A stretch of 64,000 nt of DNA from the NCBI GenBank assembly GCA_009781175.1, contig WQYQ01000009.1, positions 52,102 to 116,101 on the forward strand, read 5' to 3'. Every line of letters starts with the position of its first letter. Position 1 is the first letter of the stretch. Positions 1 through 8,692 of this stretch are shown in pieces. The notes beneath the pieces were generated by a model. It ran no database searches and had not been told where the DNA came from. It saw nothing but the letters and a program-made list of their open reading frames with translations. The stretch is from Betaproteobacteria bacterium. Lineage in GTDB: Bacteria; Pseudomonadota; Gammaproteobacteria; Burkholderiales; Rhodocyclaceae. A program made the translations under genes and the position numbers.

Positions 1-331
1 GGCCTATGCGCTGTTCAATCTGCAGGATCGCGGCCGCATGTTCGTGAGCCCGGGCGACAAACTGTATGAAGGCATGATTATCGGCATCCACTCGCGCGAT
101 AACGATCTCGTCGTCAACCCGGTCAAAGGCAAGCAACTGACCAACGTCCGCGCATCGGGCAAGGACGAGGCCGTCGTGCTCACACCGCCGATCCAACTCA
201 CGCTTGAATCCGCAATCGAGTTCATCGCCGACGACGAAATCGTCGAAATCACGCCGCAGTCGATCCGTCTGCGCAAGCGCCACCTGAAGGAACACGAGCG
301 CCGCCGCGCGCTGCGCGATTCGGAAGCTTGA
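1..331 (+). CDS. typA: GTP-binding protein TypA/BipA, C-terminal end (partial)
   Basis: The gene enters from the left edge; the reading frame is open from base 2 and ends at TGA 329-331. TypA/BipA is a ribosome-associated translational GTPase of the EF-G family. The visible 109 residues are its C-terminal domain, including the characteristic [17 protein letters not shown] stretch followed by [15 protein letters not shown] and the terminal [19 protein letters not shown] segment. The GTPase domain lies outside the window. A strong intrinsic terminator follows 25 bp after the stop, so this is probably the last gene of its transcript. Confidence 0.95.
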   Translation, partial: AYALFNLQDRGRMFVSPGDKLYEGMIIGIHSRDNDLVVNPVKGKQLTNVRASGKDEAVVLTPPIQLTLESAIEFIADDEIVEITPQSIRLRKRHLKEHERRRALRDSEA

Positions 332-355
332 TTTAGTGTCCAGCCAAAAACCGCA

Positions 356-394
356 AGGGCTGAGTCCTGTATCGCACAGGACTCAGCCCTTTTT
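356..394 (+). terminator. Rho-independent terminator of typA
   Basis: A perfect 15-bp stem (356-370 with 376-390), a 5-nt loop and a T5 run at 390-394. It lies between the convergent typA and Hsp70 genes; the T run fits plus-strand termination. Confidence 0.93.
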
Positions 395-454
395 GCACGG
401 CAAACGCCGACGGTGGTGAAGATCAACGAATCAAGTCTCCGCGACGGTCTAGCG

Positions 455-1723
455 TCACCCGTAACGGCGTAGCGCTTCGACCGCCAGACCCGCGCCGATA
501 CTGCCGAACAGATCGCCCTCGACCGCACGCGCCTGCGGCAATAAGGCCGCGACGCGCTGGCGCAGCAAAGGCACACCACTCGATCCGCCGGTGAAGAAGA
601 TGGTGCCGACCTGCTCTTTGACAATGCCGGCATCGCGCAACATTTGGCTCACGGTTGCCGCCACCTGCTCGACCAAAGCATCCACGGCCGCCTCGAAGAT
701 CGCACGCTCCAGGCGTTGTTCGCTCAGTCCGCCAGAGCGCGTAATCCGCTCAAGCAAAAGCGCAACGTGTTCCGTTTCGGAAAGCGCGATCTTGGCTTGT
801 TCGACTTGCAAAGCGAGCCAATGACCGTCGCGCTGGCTGACAAGATTGAGCAGCCGATCGAGTTTGTCGCGTTCCTTGGCGTCGCGGTGCATGTCCTGAA
901 ACTCAGCCCACGCCTTGCGTGTGTAGCAAAAATTGATCGTGTGCCAGGTTGCCAGATTGAAAAATGGCGTCGCCGGCATTGCGGTGCCGTTCTGCTTCGC
1001 CGAGCCATAACCGAGCATCGGCATGACCGCGGCAAGGCTGAACGCTTTGTCGAAATCGGTGCCGCCGATATGAATGCCCGCATTCGCCAACACATCTTCA
1101 CGCCGCTCGGGAGACTTCGCCCGCTCGGGCGAAAGGCGCACCAGCGAAAAATCGGACGTGCCGCCGCCGATATCGACGATCAATACAAGCTCTTCGCACA
1201 TCAAGCTCTGTTCGTAATGGAACGCCGCGGCGATAGGTTCGAATTGAAAACTCACATAGCGAAAACCCACCGCTCGGGCGATTTCCTCCAGCGTGGCTTC
1301 GGCCTTGCGGTCGGCGGCGGGATCACCATCGACGAAATAAACCGGGCGGCCAAAAACTGCCTCGTCAAATGTGCGCCCGCTTAAAGCGCAGGCCCGTTTG
1401 CGCAACTCCGCGATGAAGCATTGCAGCAAATCGCGAAACGACAACTGACGGCCTTGCACTTCAGTACCGGCGTCGATCAAACTCGAACCCAGCAAGCTTT
1501 TGAGCGAACGCATCAAGCGGCCATCATAGCCTTCAAGGTACTCGGCCAAAGCGGCGCGGCCGAAAGAAACCGAATCTTCATCCGCGTTGAAAAAAACGGC
1601 GGACGGCAAAGTCGGCCGGCCCTCTTCCAAGAGCAATAAGACGGGATTTTCGGGGCGTAGCCAGCCGACCGTGGAATTAGAGGTTCCAAAATCGATTCCG
1701 CATGCGCGCGCAGCTTGAAACAT
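455..1723 (-). CDS. yegD: Hsp70 family protein, YegD-like
   Basis: A 422-residue protein of the short Hsp70/actin-like ATPase type. The ATPase signatures are visible: CGIDFGTSNSTVGW near residue 8 (phosphate loop 1), VLIVDIGGGTSDFS near residue 190 (phosphate loop 2) and FFTGGSSGVPLLRQRV near residue 380 (adenosine site). There is no C-terminal substrate-binding domain, as in E. coli YegD (about 450 residues), so a classical DnaK-like folding cycle is unlikely; the role is unknown. The frame stays open far upstream, but that extension overlaps the opposite-strand epimerase gene and is not Hsp70-like. The start at 1723 puts the first ATPase motif where the family has it. Confidence 0.85.
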   Translation of the reverse strand: MFQAARACGIDFGTSNSTVGWLRPENPVLLLLEEGRPTLPSAVFFNADEDSVSFGRAALAEYLEGYDGRLMRSLKSLLGSSLIDAGTEVQGRQLSFRDLLQCFIAELRKRACALSGRTFDEAVFGRPVYFVDGDPAADRKAEATLEEIARAVGFRYVSFQFEPIAAAFHYEQSLMCEELVLIVDIGGGTSDFSLVRLSPERAKSPERREDVLANAGIHIGGTDFDKAFSLAAVMPMLGYGSAKQNGTAMPATPFFNLATWHTINFCYTRKAWAEFQDMHRDAKERDKLDRLLNLVSQRDGHWLALQVEQAKIALSETEHVALLLERITRSGGLSEQRLERAIFEAAVDALVEQVAATVSQMLRDAGIVKEQVGTIFFTGGSSGVPLLRQRVAALLPQARAVEGDLFGSIGAGLAVEALRRYG

Positions 1724-1825
1724 AAATGAGAAGAAGCCTGTCCGCAGGGCGCCGCATGCTACGCAAACAAAACAGCGCCGTCCAGCACCCACCCAATTAG
1801 CTGTCGCTTGAAGCACAATTACGCA

Positions 1826-2764
1826 ATGTCCGAACGTCTCGCTCTCGTCACAGGCGCCAATGGCTTTGTTGGCCGCCCCTTGGTTGAACATTTGAAAAGC
1901 CGCGGCTGGCGCGTGCGCGCAGCGTTGCGCTCGATTGCCGCAGGACCTTGGGACGAATGCGTCGCAATCGGCGACTTGGCCCAGGAGCCCAACTGGGCAG
2001 GTAGTCTGCGCGGCGTCGACACGGTTTTCCATCTTGCCGCACGCGTGCACGTCATGCGCGAAACGCAAGCCGATCCACTGGACGCCTTTCTGCGCGTCAA
2101 CCGGGACGCTACCGTAAGCCTGGCCCAGGCAAGCGAACAGGCAAGTGTCCGCCGCTTCGTTTATCTCAGCTCGCTCAAAGTGCTTGGCGACATCAGTCCT
2201 CATGGCAGGCCATTTTGCGACACCGATCAGCCCGTTCCGCCCGATGCCTATGCCCAGTCGAAGCTGGAAGCTGAAACGCATTTGCTCGCCACGGCAAAAA
2301 CTGTCGAACCCGTCATCCTGCGTCCGCCGTTGATCTATGGGCCCCGGGTCGGCGCGAATTTCCGTCGCATGATCGATTGGGTCGCACGCGGCTGGCCCTT
2401 GCCGCTTGGCGCGATCGACAATCGGCGCAGTCTGGTTTTCGTCGCTCATCTCGTGGAGGCTTTGGCCTTGCTCGCTGAGCCGCATTTTGCCATCGCCGGC
2501 CGTCGGTTTTTGATCGACGACAGTCAGCCGGTTTCGACCCCGGATTTGCTCCGCGCGATTGGACGGGCTTTAGGCAAACCAGCACGGCTATTCCCATTTC
2601 CGCCGGCTATGCTCAAAACAATGCTCAGCCTCGCCGGACGCGGCCCCGAAGCAATACGCTTGCTTGGTTCACTGGAGGTCGATGCGACGCCGCTGTTTGA
2701 AGCGCTGCATTGGCGCCCCGCTTTGAGTCTTGACGCGGCTTTGCGCGAAACCGTTGCGCCCTGA
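1826..2764 (+). CDS. NAD-dependent epimerase/dehydratase (extended SDR)
   Basis: 312 residues with the N-terminal Rossmann signature TGANGFVG (residues 9-16) and the catalytic YAQSK (YxxxK) about residue 140, both diagnostic of extended short-chain dehydrogenases acting on nucleotide sugars. The pattern resembles UDP-glucose 4-epimerase/WbpK-like proteins of O-antigen or capsule pathways, but no glycosyltransferase lies beside it, so the substrate cannot be assigned. An in-frame TTG exists 18 bp upstream (1808); the ATG at 1826 is preferred because the Rossmann strand begins a few residues later. Confidence 0.85.
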   Translation: MSERLALVTGANGFVGRPLVEHLKSRGWRVRAALRSIAAGPWDECVAIGDLAQEPNWAGSLRGVDTVFHLAARVHVMRETQADPLDAFLRVNRDATVSLAQASEQASVRRFVYLSSLKVLGDISPHGRPFCDTDQPVPPDAYAQSKLEAETHLLATAKTVEPVILRPPLIYGPRVGANFRRMIDWVARGWPLPLGAIDNRRSLVFVAHLVEALALLAEPHFAIAGRRFLIDDSQPVSTPDLLRAIGRALGKPARLFPFPPAMLKTMLSLAGRGPEAIRLLGSLEVDATPLFEALHWRPALSLDAALRETVAP

Positions 2765-2766
2765 GC

Positions 2767-2854
2767 CGCTAACAAAACCCTGCATGCTGCGTTGCGCTCA
2801 CTTGCCGTACCTTGTGGCGCCTTGCCTGCACCGCTGCGATGGGTTTTGTTAGCG
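2767..2854. repeat. Intergenic inverted repeat (possible dispersed element or terminator)
   Basis: A perfect 14-bp inverted repeat, CGCTAACAAAACCC at 2767-2780 and its complement at 2841-2854, encloses 60 bp. It fills the gap between the convergent epimerase and TonB-like genes. The enclosed sequence is G+C rich and partly self-complementary. It looks like a dispersed intergenic palindrome of the kind found in betaproteobacterial genomes, but there is only one copy in this window. It could act as a two-way transcription stop, although it lacks an adjoining T run. Confidence 0.5.
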
Positions 2855-2866
2855 ACGCTCACTTCC

Positions 2867-3571
2867 CTATTCGTCGCGCCACTCGATTGGCAACAGCACT
2901 TCAAAATTTCCGCGTCGCAGGGCCACAGGCAGTGGCGTGCTTTGCTCGCCCTGTTTGAAACGCTCAATCAGCCACGCATCCAGCTTCGGATCGCCGGAAG
3001 CGGAAAATAAATCCACCGCGACCAGCAAACCCATCGCAAAACGCAGCCGCAGTGTTGCCGTACCGGACGGTGTGCCGGCGGGCGGAATCGCTTGTGCGCC
3101 CGACAAGGCCAATGCAATCCGGAAAGCCCGCAGCGCGGCGGGGTCCAAAACCTGTAACACATTGGCATCTTCCGGGGCGGAAGCTGGCTCGCTCTGCTGC
3201 CTTTGTATCTCGCCACTGCGTCGGCGATTTGTCGTATTCGCAGGAGCTTGCTTTGAAATCCTCTTGCGGCCGGCGGGAACCTGAACTCTCTCCGCGCGCT
3301 CTAAAGAGAGTCGTGTCAATACCGCAGAGTCGTTACGGCCAGTCGCCTTGTCGGTATGCGGCAACGCCGACATCGGGTGCTTGTCGTTTAACCAACGTAA
3401 CTTAATCGGCGTTGCGGGTGTTGGCGTGCTCGCCATCTTGAGCGTAAGCGGACGCTGCAAACCGGCTAACAGCAACGCATGCAGGAGTATCGAAAGCAAC
3501 AGTGCTTTGCGCAACGAAGACGCAGACCAAGCGGTTTCATTCTTGGCATTTGCGATGGGCTCCATGTCCAT
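2867..3571 (-). CDS. TonB-like envelope protein (hypothetical)
   Basis: 234 residues: a short cytoplasmic N-terminus, one membrane segment at about residues 22-40 (ALLLSILLHALLLAGL), a polar Arg/Gln/Pro/Ala-rich linker, and a C-terminal domain of about 90 residues with the strand pattern of TonB/TolA C-terminal domains (TATLRLRFAMGLLVAVDLF, then LDAWLIERFKQ and FEVLLPIEW). This is the layout of TonB-type energy couplers, but no exbB or exbD is adjacent and the linker lacks the usual Pro-Lys/Pro-Glu repeats. A role in spanning the periplasm is inferred. ATGs are at 3571 and 3565; either could be the start. Confidence 0.6.
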   Translation of the reverse strand: MDMEPIANAKNETAWSASSLRKALLLSILLHALLLAGLQRPLTLKMASTPTPATPIKLRWLNDKHPMSALPHTDKATGRNDSAVLTRLSLERAERVQVPAGRKRISKQAPANTTNRRRSGEIQRQQSEPASAPEDANVLQVLDPAALRAFRIALALSGAQAIPPAGTPSGTATLRLRFAMGLLVAVDLFSASGDPKLDAWLIERFKQGEQSTPLPVALRRGNFEVLLPIEWRDE

Positions 3572-3640
3572 AGGGCGTATGCTTCACTGACTTTCGAGGA
3601 TCTTATCGAGGAGCCAGCCTTGATCCTTGTTGAACGCGGC

Positions 3641-4228
3641 ATGATTGCTCACACTACAAAATGGCCGCTCATTCTCACGCTGGATATGCATGGTCAACCC
3701 TTTCGCTGGATAAGCTGGCAGCATGCGGTTGTCTGCTACGCCCGGCACCAAGTCGCCTGGGATGCGGGCGATCACGAGTTCACCTATTTCGGCGGAATCC
3801 GCCGCGACACAGGCGAACGCTCGTGCATTACAACCAACAGCATCATCGCAATCAAAGGGAAGACCCTTGGCGCGCACAACCTGAGCCAGATCCCGCCGCT
3901 TTCAAACCGGGAACTTTTCCAGCGCGACCGTCATATATGCGGCTATTGCGGCACAACGATTTCAGGGCAAAAACTGACGCGCGACCACATTGTGCCGGTT
4001 TCGCACGGCGGACGCGATGTCTGGATGAATGTCGTCACCGCATGCCGCCATTGCAACCAACGCAAAGCCGGCCGGACGCCAGAACAAGCGCATATGCAAC
4101 TACTCTATGCGCCCTATGTGCCGAACAAGGCGGAATATCTGATTCTGAGCAACCGCAACATCCTGGCGGATCAAATGGATTTTCTTGCACGCCATGTGCC
4201 GCGGCAAAGTCGGGTGCATACAGTCTGA
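3641..4228 (+). CDS. HNH endonuclease
   Basis: 195 residues from ATG 3641 (the frame is open further upstream, but that part is not protein-like). The core is a zinc-binding HNH module near residues 100-145: CGYCG, then TRDHIVPVSHGG, then CRHCNQRKAGRTP, giving two CxxC pairs around the DH..H catalytic motif. The flanking N-terminal beta-rich part and the LLYAPYVPNKAEYLILSN tail match a family of stand-alone HNH proteins widespread in proteobacteria and not tied to a transposon. There is no RuvC domain, so this is not IscB or Cas9. Its stop codon is the first part of a structured repeat (4225-4349). Confidence 0.85.
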   Translation: MIAHTTKWPLILTLDMHGQPFRWISWQHAVVCYARHQVAWDAGDHEFTYFGGIRRDTGERSCITTNSIIAIKGKTLGAHNLSQIPPLSNRELFQRDRHICGYCGTTISGQKLTRDHIVPVSHGGRDVWMNVVTACRHCNQRKAGRTPEQAHMQLLYAPYVPNKAEYLILSNRNILADQMDFLARHVPRQSRVHTV

Positions 4229-4349
4229 CCACGAGTCGAGCGCAACCCCGCCATTTATGGTGGGATAAGCGAGACAAGTGCTCATTGGCGTCGAAAGCGC
4301 CTCCGACTCGTGGCGAAGAAACCCCAAGCTTCAGTTTGGGGTGATTCAC
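4225..4349 (+). ncRNA. Structured element A; resembles IS200/IS605-TnpB right end/omegaRNA scaffold
   Basis: 125 nt, about 80% identical to 47893-48018. Its fold can be read directly: an outer 10-bp stem (CCACGAGTCG 4229-4238 with CGACTCGTGG 4304-4313), an inner hairpin around ATTTAT (4253-4258), a GGCG/CGCC hairpin near 4288-4301, and a 3' hairpin ACCCCAAGC-TTCA-GTTTGGGGT (4321-4342). The second copy keeps every outer pair by G-U or compensatory change. The 3' hairpin with a CTTCAG apex followed by TGATTCAC resembles right ends of IS200/IS605 elements, whose 3' region encodes the TnpB guide RNA scaffold; that assignment is inference. No tnpB or tnpA is present. The element starts at the HNH stop codon. 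Confidence 0.6.
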
Positions 4350-4418
4350 GTTCATACAGTCACAGAAATGCTGTAGAACGATCCTCTCGCTCCGGCCCTA
4401 AAAGTCTTTCTTTAGTTC

Positions 4419-5294
4419 ATGCCTCCACACTTATCGTCACCTGTTTTTAGCTGGGCCGAACAAAAAGACGAAAGCTTCGAATTGATAGGTGTCGACTTCA
4501 CCTCCGCGCCTTCGGCCCGCAAGCCGATCACCGCCGCACGCGGGCGCTTGTCCGGCAATATCCTGAAATTCGAAGCGCTTGAAAACTTCCCCGATTGGCC
4601 ATCTTTTGAAAAATTGCTGCAAAGACCAGGCCCTTGGCTGGGCGCTTTTGACTTTCCTTTTGGTCTGCCGCGCGAAGGCGTATTCAGCCTCGGCTGGCCT
4701 TTGGAATGGGCTGCATTGGTACGTCATTGTCATCATCTTGGGAAAACGGCTTTTCGTGCGGCGCTCGACACCGACCGCCAGTCTCGTGCGAAAGGCTCGC
4801 GTTATCCACATCGCGCAACCGATCGCCCCGCCGTTTCGCACAGCCCGTTCAAGCTCGTCAATCCACCCGTCGGCCTGATGTTCCTCGCCGGAGCACCACG
4901 CCTACTCGCGGCAGGACTGCATCTGCCCGGCCAGCATTCGGGCGACCCTATGCGGATTGCGCTCGAAGCCTACCCAGGTCTGTTGGCACGCGCCATCGCA
5001 ACCCGTCCTTATAAAAGCGATGAGCTGCGCAAGCAAACATCCGAACGGGCCGAGGCTCGCCGGCGCATTCTGACGGCATTGAAAAGCGGCAAGCACCCGC
5101 TGTGCATATCGCTGCAATGCAGCGCGGCAGATTCAAACGCGCTGATTGCAGACGCTCGCGGCGATCAGCTCGACGCGGTTCTAGCGCTTATCCAGGCGGG
5201 TTGGGCCTGGCAACAGCGCAAACGGAACTTTGGCCTGCCTGATGTGATCGATCCAATCGAGGGCTGGATCTTAGGCGCCCCGTATTCCCTGTAA
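4419..5294 (+). CDS. DUF429 domain-containing protein
   Basis: 291 residues. The N-terminal IGVDFTSAPS, the central FDFPFGLPRE and the late ARGDQLDAVLALIQAGWAW are the conserved acidic motifs of DUF429, a family with an RNase H-like fold predicted to be nuclease-like and of unknown function. No signal peptide or membrane segment is visible. It follows structured element A by about 70 bp and may have its own promoter; none is obvious. Function is not assigned. Confidence 0.75.
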   Translation: MPPHLSSPVFSWAEQKDESFELIGVDFTSAPSARKPITAARGRLSGNILKFEALENFPDWPSFEKLLQRPGPWLGAFDFPFGLPREGVFSLGWPLEWAALVRHCHHLGKTAFRAALDTDRQSRAKGSRYPHRATDRPAVSHSPFKLVNPPVGLMFLAGAPRLLAAGLHLPGQHSGDPMRIALEAYPGLLARAIATRPYKSDELRKQTSERAEARRRILTALKSGKHPLCISLQCSAADSNALIADARGDQLDAVLALIQAGWAWQQRKRNFGLPDVIDPIEGWILGAPYSL

Positions 5295-5577
5295 AGACAG
5301 GATTCTGAACGAGGGCGGATAAAGAATTAGTGCAAAATTGAAAACGACATACGCATTTTTCGATTACACTGCCTAGACAATCCAGGAGCCATTACTCCAC
5401 AAGTTTGGAGGAAATAGAAACAGTCTTTAACGGCAAAACAATTCAGAATTTCCACTTGCGGACTATGGCAAGCGAATATTGATTTATACTTAAAGCGACG
5501 GTCGAGGACCGTCATTTACTGAACAGGCCAGCTTTATGGCCGGGACGAGAACCTGAGAGAGCGAGGTTTACCCCACT

Positions 5578-5868
5578 ATGAAAAGCAATGAAAAGGTTGA
5601 TGTTCGCGAAATCCGCCGCAAACTCGGCATGAACCAGTCGCAGTTCTGGTCCAAGATTGGCGTCACGCAAAGCGGTGGGTCGCGCTACGAAAGCGGACGA
5701 GCGATCCCGCGTCCGGTACAGGCTTTACTCAAGCTTGTACACGTCGATCAGGTGGATATCTCCAAAATCCGCCGTGACGATGTCGACGTGATCGAATATT
5801 TGCGCTCCAGCAATCCAGAGATGCTTAAGAACCTGCGCAAAGAAGCCAAGGCCAGCAAAAAGAGGTAG
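5578..5868 (+). CDS. Small XRE-type helix-turn-helix regulator
   Basis: 96 residues. Residues about 10-45 form a helix-turn-helix (IRRKLGMNQSQFWSKIGVTQSGGSRYESGR cut across two helices), where the GVTQSGGSRYESG turn and recognition helix are typical of phage Cro/C1-like regulators. The C-terminal half is short and basic (KNLRKEAKASKKR). A 283-bp AT-rich leader lies upstream; it contains a small hairpin (GACGGT/ACCGTC just before 5517) but no promoter I would defend. An intrinsic terminator follows at 5921-5958. The target is unknown. Confidence 0.75.
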   Translation: MKSNEKVDVREIRRKLGMNQSQFWSKIGVTQSGGSRYESGRAIPRPVQALLKLVHVDQVDISKIRRDDVDVIEYLRSSNPEMLKNLRKEAKASKKR

Positions 5869-5920
5869 CGGTATGAGCGCTGGCCAATAGTCGCCAGCGT
5901 CCGAATTGGTGTAACTTGCC

Positions 5921-5958
5921 AGCGCGGTCCCGGGAAAACGGGCCGCGCTTTGTTTTTT
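5921..5958 (+). terminator. Rho-independent terminator after the XRE gene
   Basis: AGCGCGGTCCCG pairs with CGGGCCGCGCT (one bulged T) around a GGAAAA loop, followed by TTGTTTTTT. It separates the XRE gene from queD. Confidence 0.85.
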
Positions 5959-5972
5959 AGAACCTGTCTGAA

Positions 5973-6416
5973 ATGAAGATCACCCGAAAAATGGAATTCG
6001 ATGCGGGACATCGCATTCCCCACCATGGCAGCCAATGCCGCAATATCCACGGCCATCGCTATGTCATCGAGGCCACTCTGGCAGGAGATCCAATCACCAT
6101 AGACGGCGCGGCGGACGAAGGCATGGTGCTCGACTTTTCAGAGGTGAAAACCATCCTGAAAGCCGAAATCGTCGACCAATGGGACCATGCGTTCATCGTT
6201 TTTAAGGGAGACACGCAGGTTCTCAACTTCCTTGAGTCTCTTCCTGGGCACAAAACAGTGGTTCTCGACCTGATTCCAACCGCCGAGAATCTCGCCGCAA
6301 TCGCCTTCGCAAAACTGCGCGCGCGCTTCGAACTCGAATACGGCAAACGGCTCCGCCTGGAGCGTGTCCGCTTATATGAAACGCCTAACTGTTGGGCCGA
6401 TGCAACAGGGGAGTGA
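5973..6416 (+). CDS. queD: 6-carboxytetrahydropterin synthase QueD
   Basis: 147 residues of the PTPS/QueD fold. QueD converts dihydroneopterin triphosphate to 6-carboxytetrahydropterin, the second step of queuosine/7-deazaguanine synthesis. The zinc-binding histidines are visible in FDAGHRIPHH (His13) and CRNIHGHRY (His27 and His29), with the catalytic Cys just before NIHGH. DHAFIV and PTAENLA in the second half are family motifs. No other queuosine gene is nearby. The stop codon lies inside the stem of the downstream terminator. Confidence 0.93.
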   Translation: MKITRKMEFDAGHRIPHHGSQCRNIHGHRYVIEATLAGDPITIDGAADEGMVLDFSEVKTILKAEIVDQWDHAFIVFKGDTQVLNFLESLPGHKTVVLDLIPTAENLAAIAFAKLRARFELEYGKRLRLERVRLYETPNCWADATGE

Positions 6417-6447
6417 TACGACAGCGTAGCTGTCTTACTCCCCTTTC
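6407..6447. terminator. Terminator overlapping the queD stop codon
   Basis: AGGGGAGT (6407-6414) pairs with ACTCCCCT (6437-6444), with an inner GACAGC/GCTGTC stem and a GTA loop, followed by TTTC. It lies between convergent queD and cysS. Confidence 0.75.
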
Positions 6448-6454
6448 AAGGTGT

Positions 6455-7834
6455 TCAGGCACGGCGCCACGTCGTTCCACCCGCAGAATCCTCAAGCAAA
6501 ACGCCCGCAGCCTTCAACTCATTACGAATCCGGTCGGCCTCGGCAAAATTACGCGTCTGTTTGGCCGCGACGCGTTGCGCGATCAAAGCCTCGATTTCGC
6601 CCGCGCTTGGGCCGCCCGTGGGTGCTCCGGCTTGCAGGAAACTGATTGGGTCGTGCTGCAAGAGGCCCAAAATTCCAGCCAAGGCTTTAAGCAAGCCAGC
6701 CGTCTCGGCATTCCGGGTTTTCTGCGCCTCGCTTGCGAGGTCGAACAAGATGGCGACCGCCTCGGGCGTGTTGAAATCGTCATCCATGGCGGCCTTGAAA
6801 CGCGCGGCATGGCCCACATTCCAATCGATCTCGATCTGCGCAGGCGCGACATCGCGCAAAGCGGTATAGAGGCGGCTGAGTCCTTGCCGCGCATCGTGCA
6901 GCAGCTCATCGGAATAGTTGACCTGGCTGCGGTAATGCGAGCGGACGACGAAGAAGCGCACGACTTCCGGGTTGAATTTCGCGAGTACATCACGGATCGT
7001 CAAAAAGTTGCCGAGAGATTTCGACATCTTTTCGCTATCAACATTCAAGGCTCCCGCATGCATCCAGAAATTCGCGAACGTGCAGTCGTGCGCCCCTTCG
7101 CTTTGCGCAATCTCATTTTCATGGTGCGGAAAGCGCAGATCCGGCCCGCCGCCGTGGATGTCGAGCGTTTTGCCGAGAATCGCGCCACTCATCGCCGAAC
7201 ATTCGATATGCCAGCCGGGACGTCCTTTTCCCCAGCGCGAAGTCCATTTGGTATCGGCCGGCTCGGTTTCCTTGGCCGCTTTCCAAAGCACGAAATCGAG
7301 TGGATCGCGTTTGGACGAATCCACCGCCACGCGCTCGCCAGAACGTAAATCATCGAGCGACTTCCCGGACAATTTGCCGTAGCCGGAAAACTTGCGGACC
7401 GCATAGTTCACATCGCCATCGTCAGCCTGGTAAGCCAAACCCTTCGCTTCCAGACTCTCGATCAAATCGAGCATTTGCGGCACGTAATCGGTCGCTCGCG
7501 GTTCGACATCCGGGCGTTCGATTCCCAAGGCATCAAAATCGCGATGCATCTCAGCAATCATGCGCTCGGTCAGGGCCTTGATCGGCTCCTTGTTCTCCAC
7601 GGCGCGGCGAATGATCTTGTCATCGATATCCGTAATGTTGCGCACATAGTTCAATGCATAACCCGACGCGCGAAACCAGCGCTGCACGATATCGAAGCCT
7701 AGAAAAGCGCGCGCATGCCCAAGATGGCATAAGTCGTAGACGGTCATACCGCAAACGTACATGCGAACCTTGCCGGGTTTGATTGGGGTAAAGGGCTGTT
7801 TGTGGCGGGTAAGCGAGTTGTAGATCGTGAGCAT
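6455..7834 (-). CDS. cysS: Cysteinyl-tRNA synthetase
   Basis: 459 residues, the normal length. It charges tRNA-Cys in the cytoplasm. Class I motifs are present: the HIGH equivalent HLGH in [13 protein letters not shown] near residue 37, KMSKSLGN near residue 267, and zinc ligands CGMTVYD, ECSAM and HHENE. The start at 7834 gives [15 protein letters not shown], the usual family N-terminus; the in-frame extension to 8200 is spurious and crosses the promoter region of the divergent cyclophilin gene. Confidence 0.96.
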   Translation of the reverse strand: MLTIYNSLTRHKQPFTPIKPGKVRMYVCGMTVYDLCHLGHARAFLGFDIVQRWFRASGYALNYVRNITDIDDKIIRRAVENKEPIKALTERMIAEMHRDFDALGIERPDVEPRATDYVPQMLDLIESLEAKGLAYQADDGDVNYAVRKFSGYGKLSGKSLDDLRSGERVAVDSSKRDPLDFVLWKAAKETEPADTKWTSRWGKGRPGWHIECSAMSGAILGKTLDIHGGGPDLRFPHHENEIAQSEGAHDCTFANFWMHAGALNVDSEKMSKSLGNFLTIRDVLAKFNPEVVRFFVVRSHYRSQVNYSDELLHDARQGLSRLYTALRDVAPAQIEIDWNVGHAARFKAAMDDDFNTPEAVAILFDLASEAQKTRNAETAGLLKALAGILGLLQHDPISFLQAGAPTGGPSAGEIEALIAQRVAAKQTRNFAEADRIRNELKAAGVLLEDSAGGTTWRRA

Positions 7835-8064
7835 GGCAGCAAAAACCGGCAATTCGGAACACGGAAAAGAAATCAAAAACAAGCGCCGCATACGCTCAGA
7901 CCGCATTCCGATTCGAGGCCAAGCCTTGCTGTAGAATGCTTTGTTTAGGCTTCGGCGCACGCCCTGCTTAAGCTTACGCATGTTAGCACACAGGTCTTTC
8001 AGCCCAAGTTCTGCCGCAATCGGGAAACTCCGTCTCACCTGGACGGAATCGAGGAGAATAGACA

Positions 8065-8661
8065 ATGAAATATCGTCAAGAAAAAACCGGCCTGACACGC
8101 TACTTACACATTGCATGCCTGATGGCGCTCTGCGTATTTGCCGGCCTGGCGCAGGCCGCCGACAACGTGCGTGTCCGCCTGGAAACGAATCTCGGCCCAA
8201 TCATGCTGGAGTTGTATCCGGACAAAGCGCCGAAATCAGTCGAAAACTTTCTCGCCTATGTCGACTCGGGCTTTTATAACAACACGCTTTTCCACCGTGT
8301 CATCAATGGCTTTGTCGCACAAGGCGGCGGCTTTGATACGCAAATGCGTCAAAAACCGACGCGTCCCCCGATTGCCAACGAAGCTAAAAACGGCCTGAGG
8401 AACGAAATCGGTTCCGTTGCAATGGCGCGCACAAGCGACCCCAATTCCGCGACATCCCAGTTTTATATCAACCTCAATAACAACAGCAATCTCGATTACC
8501 CATCCTTCGATGGCTGGGGCTACGCGGTATTCGGCAAGGTCGTGGAAGGCATGGATGTCGTCAAGAAAATTGGCGCCGTCAAAACAGGTCCGGGCGACGT
8601 TCCAGTTGAGCCCGTTATCCTGAAACAAGCCAAACGCGTTGCCGTCGCGCCCGCCAAATAA
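8065..8661 (+). CDS. ppiA: Periplasmic peptidyl-prolyl cis-trans isomerase (cyclophilin)
   Basis: 198 residues: a Sec signal peptide (about residues 1-30, ending AGLAQAAD) followed by a complete cyclophilin domain. [14 protein letters not shown] and [20 protein letters not shown] carry the catalytic Arg and the Phe/Gln positions. It should assist proline isomerisation during folding in the periplasm. A good Shine-Dalgarno (GAGGAG) sits 8-10 bases before the ATG. It is followed 31 bp later by a cytoplasmic paralogue, so the two are probably co-transcribed. Confidence 0.92.
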   Translation: MKYRQEKTGLTRYLHIACLMALCVFAGLAQAADNVRVRLETNLGPIMLELYPDKAPKSVENFLAYVDSGFYNNTLFHRVINGFVAQGGGFDTQMRQKPTRPPIANEAKNGLRNEIGSVAMARTSDPNSATSQFYINLNNNSNLDYPSFDGWGYAVFGKVVEGMDVVKKIGAVKTGPGDVPVEPVILKQAKRVAVAPAK

Positions 8662-8692
8662 CCGTATTCGAACTCTCAACACAGGAAAAACC

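Noticed and set aside
1724..2485. 254-residue N-terminal extension of the YegD-like Hsp70
   Set aside because: It runs antisense through the epimerase gene, and the Hsp70 signature begins right after the ATG at 1723.
3641..4349. HNH gene plus structured element as an IscB/HEARO-type RNA-guided nuclease locus
   Set aside because: The protein has no RuvC or arginine-rich bridge part and only 195 residues, and the second RNA-like copy has no HNH gene beside it.
5327..5515. 62-residue minus-strand frame upstream of the XRE gene
   Set aside because: No ribosome-binding site and no recognisable features; treated as part of the AT-rich intergenic region.
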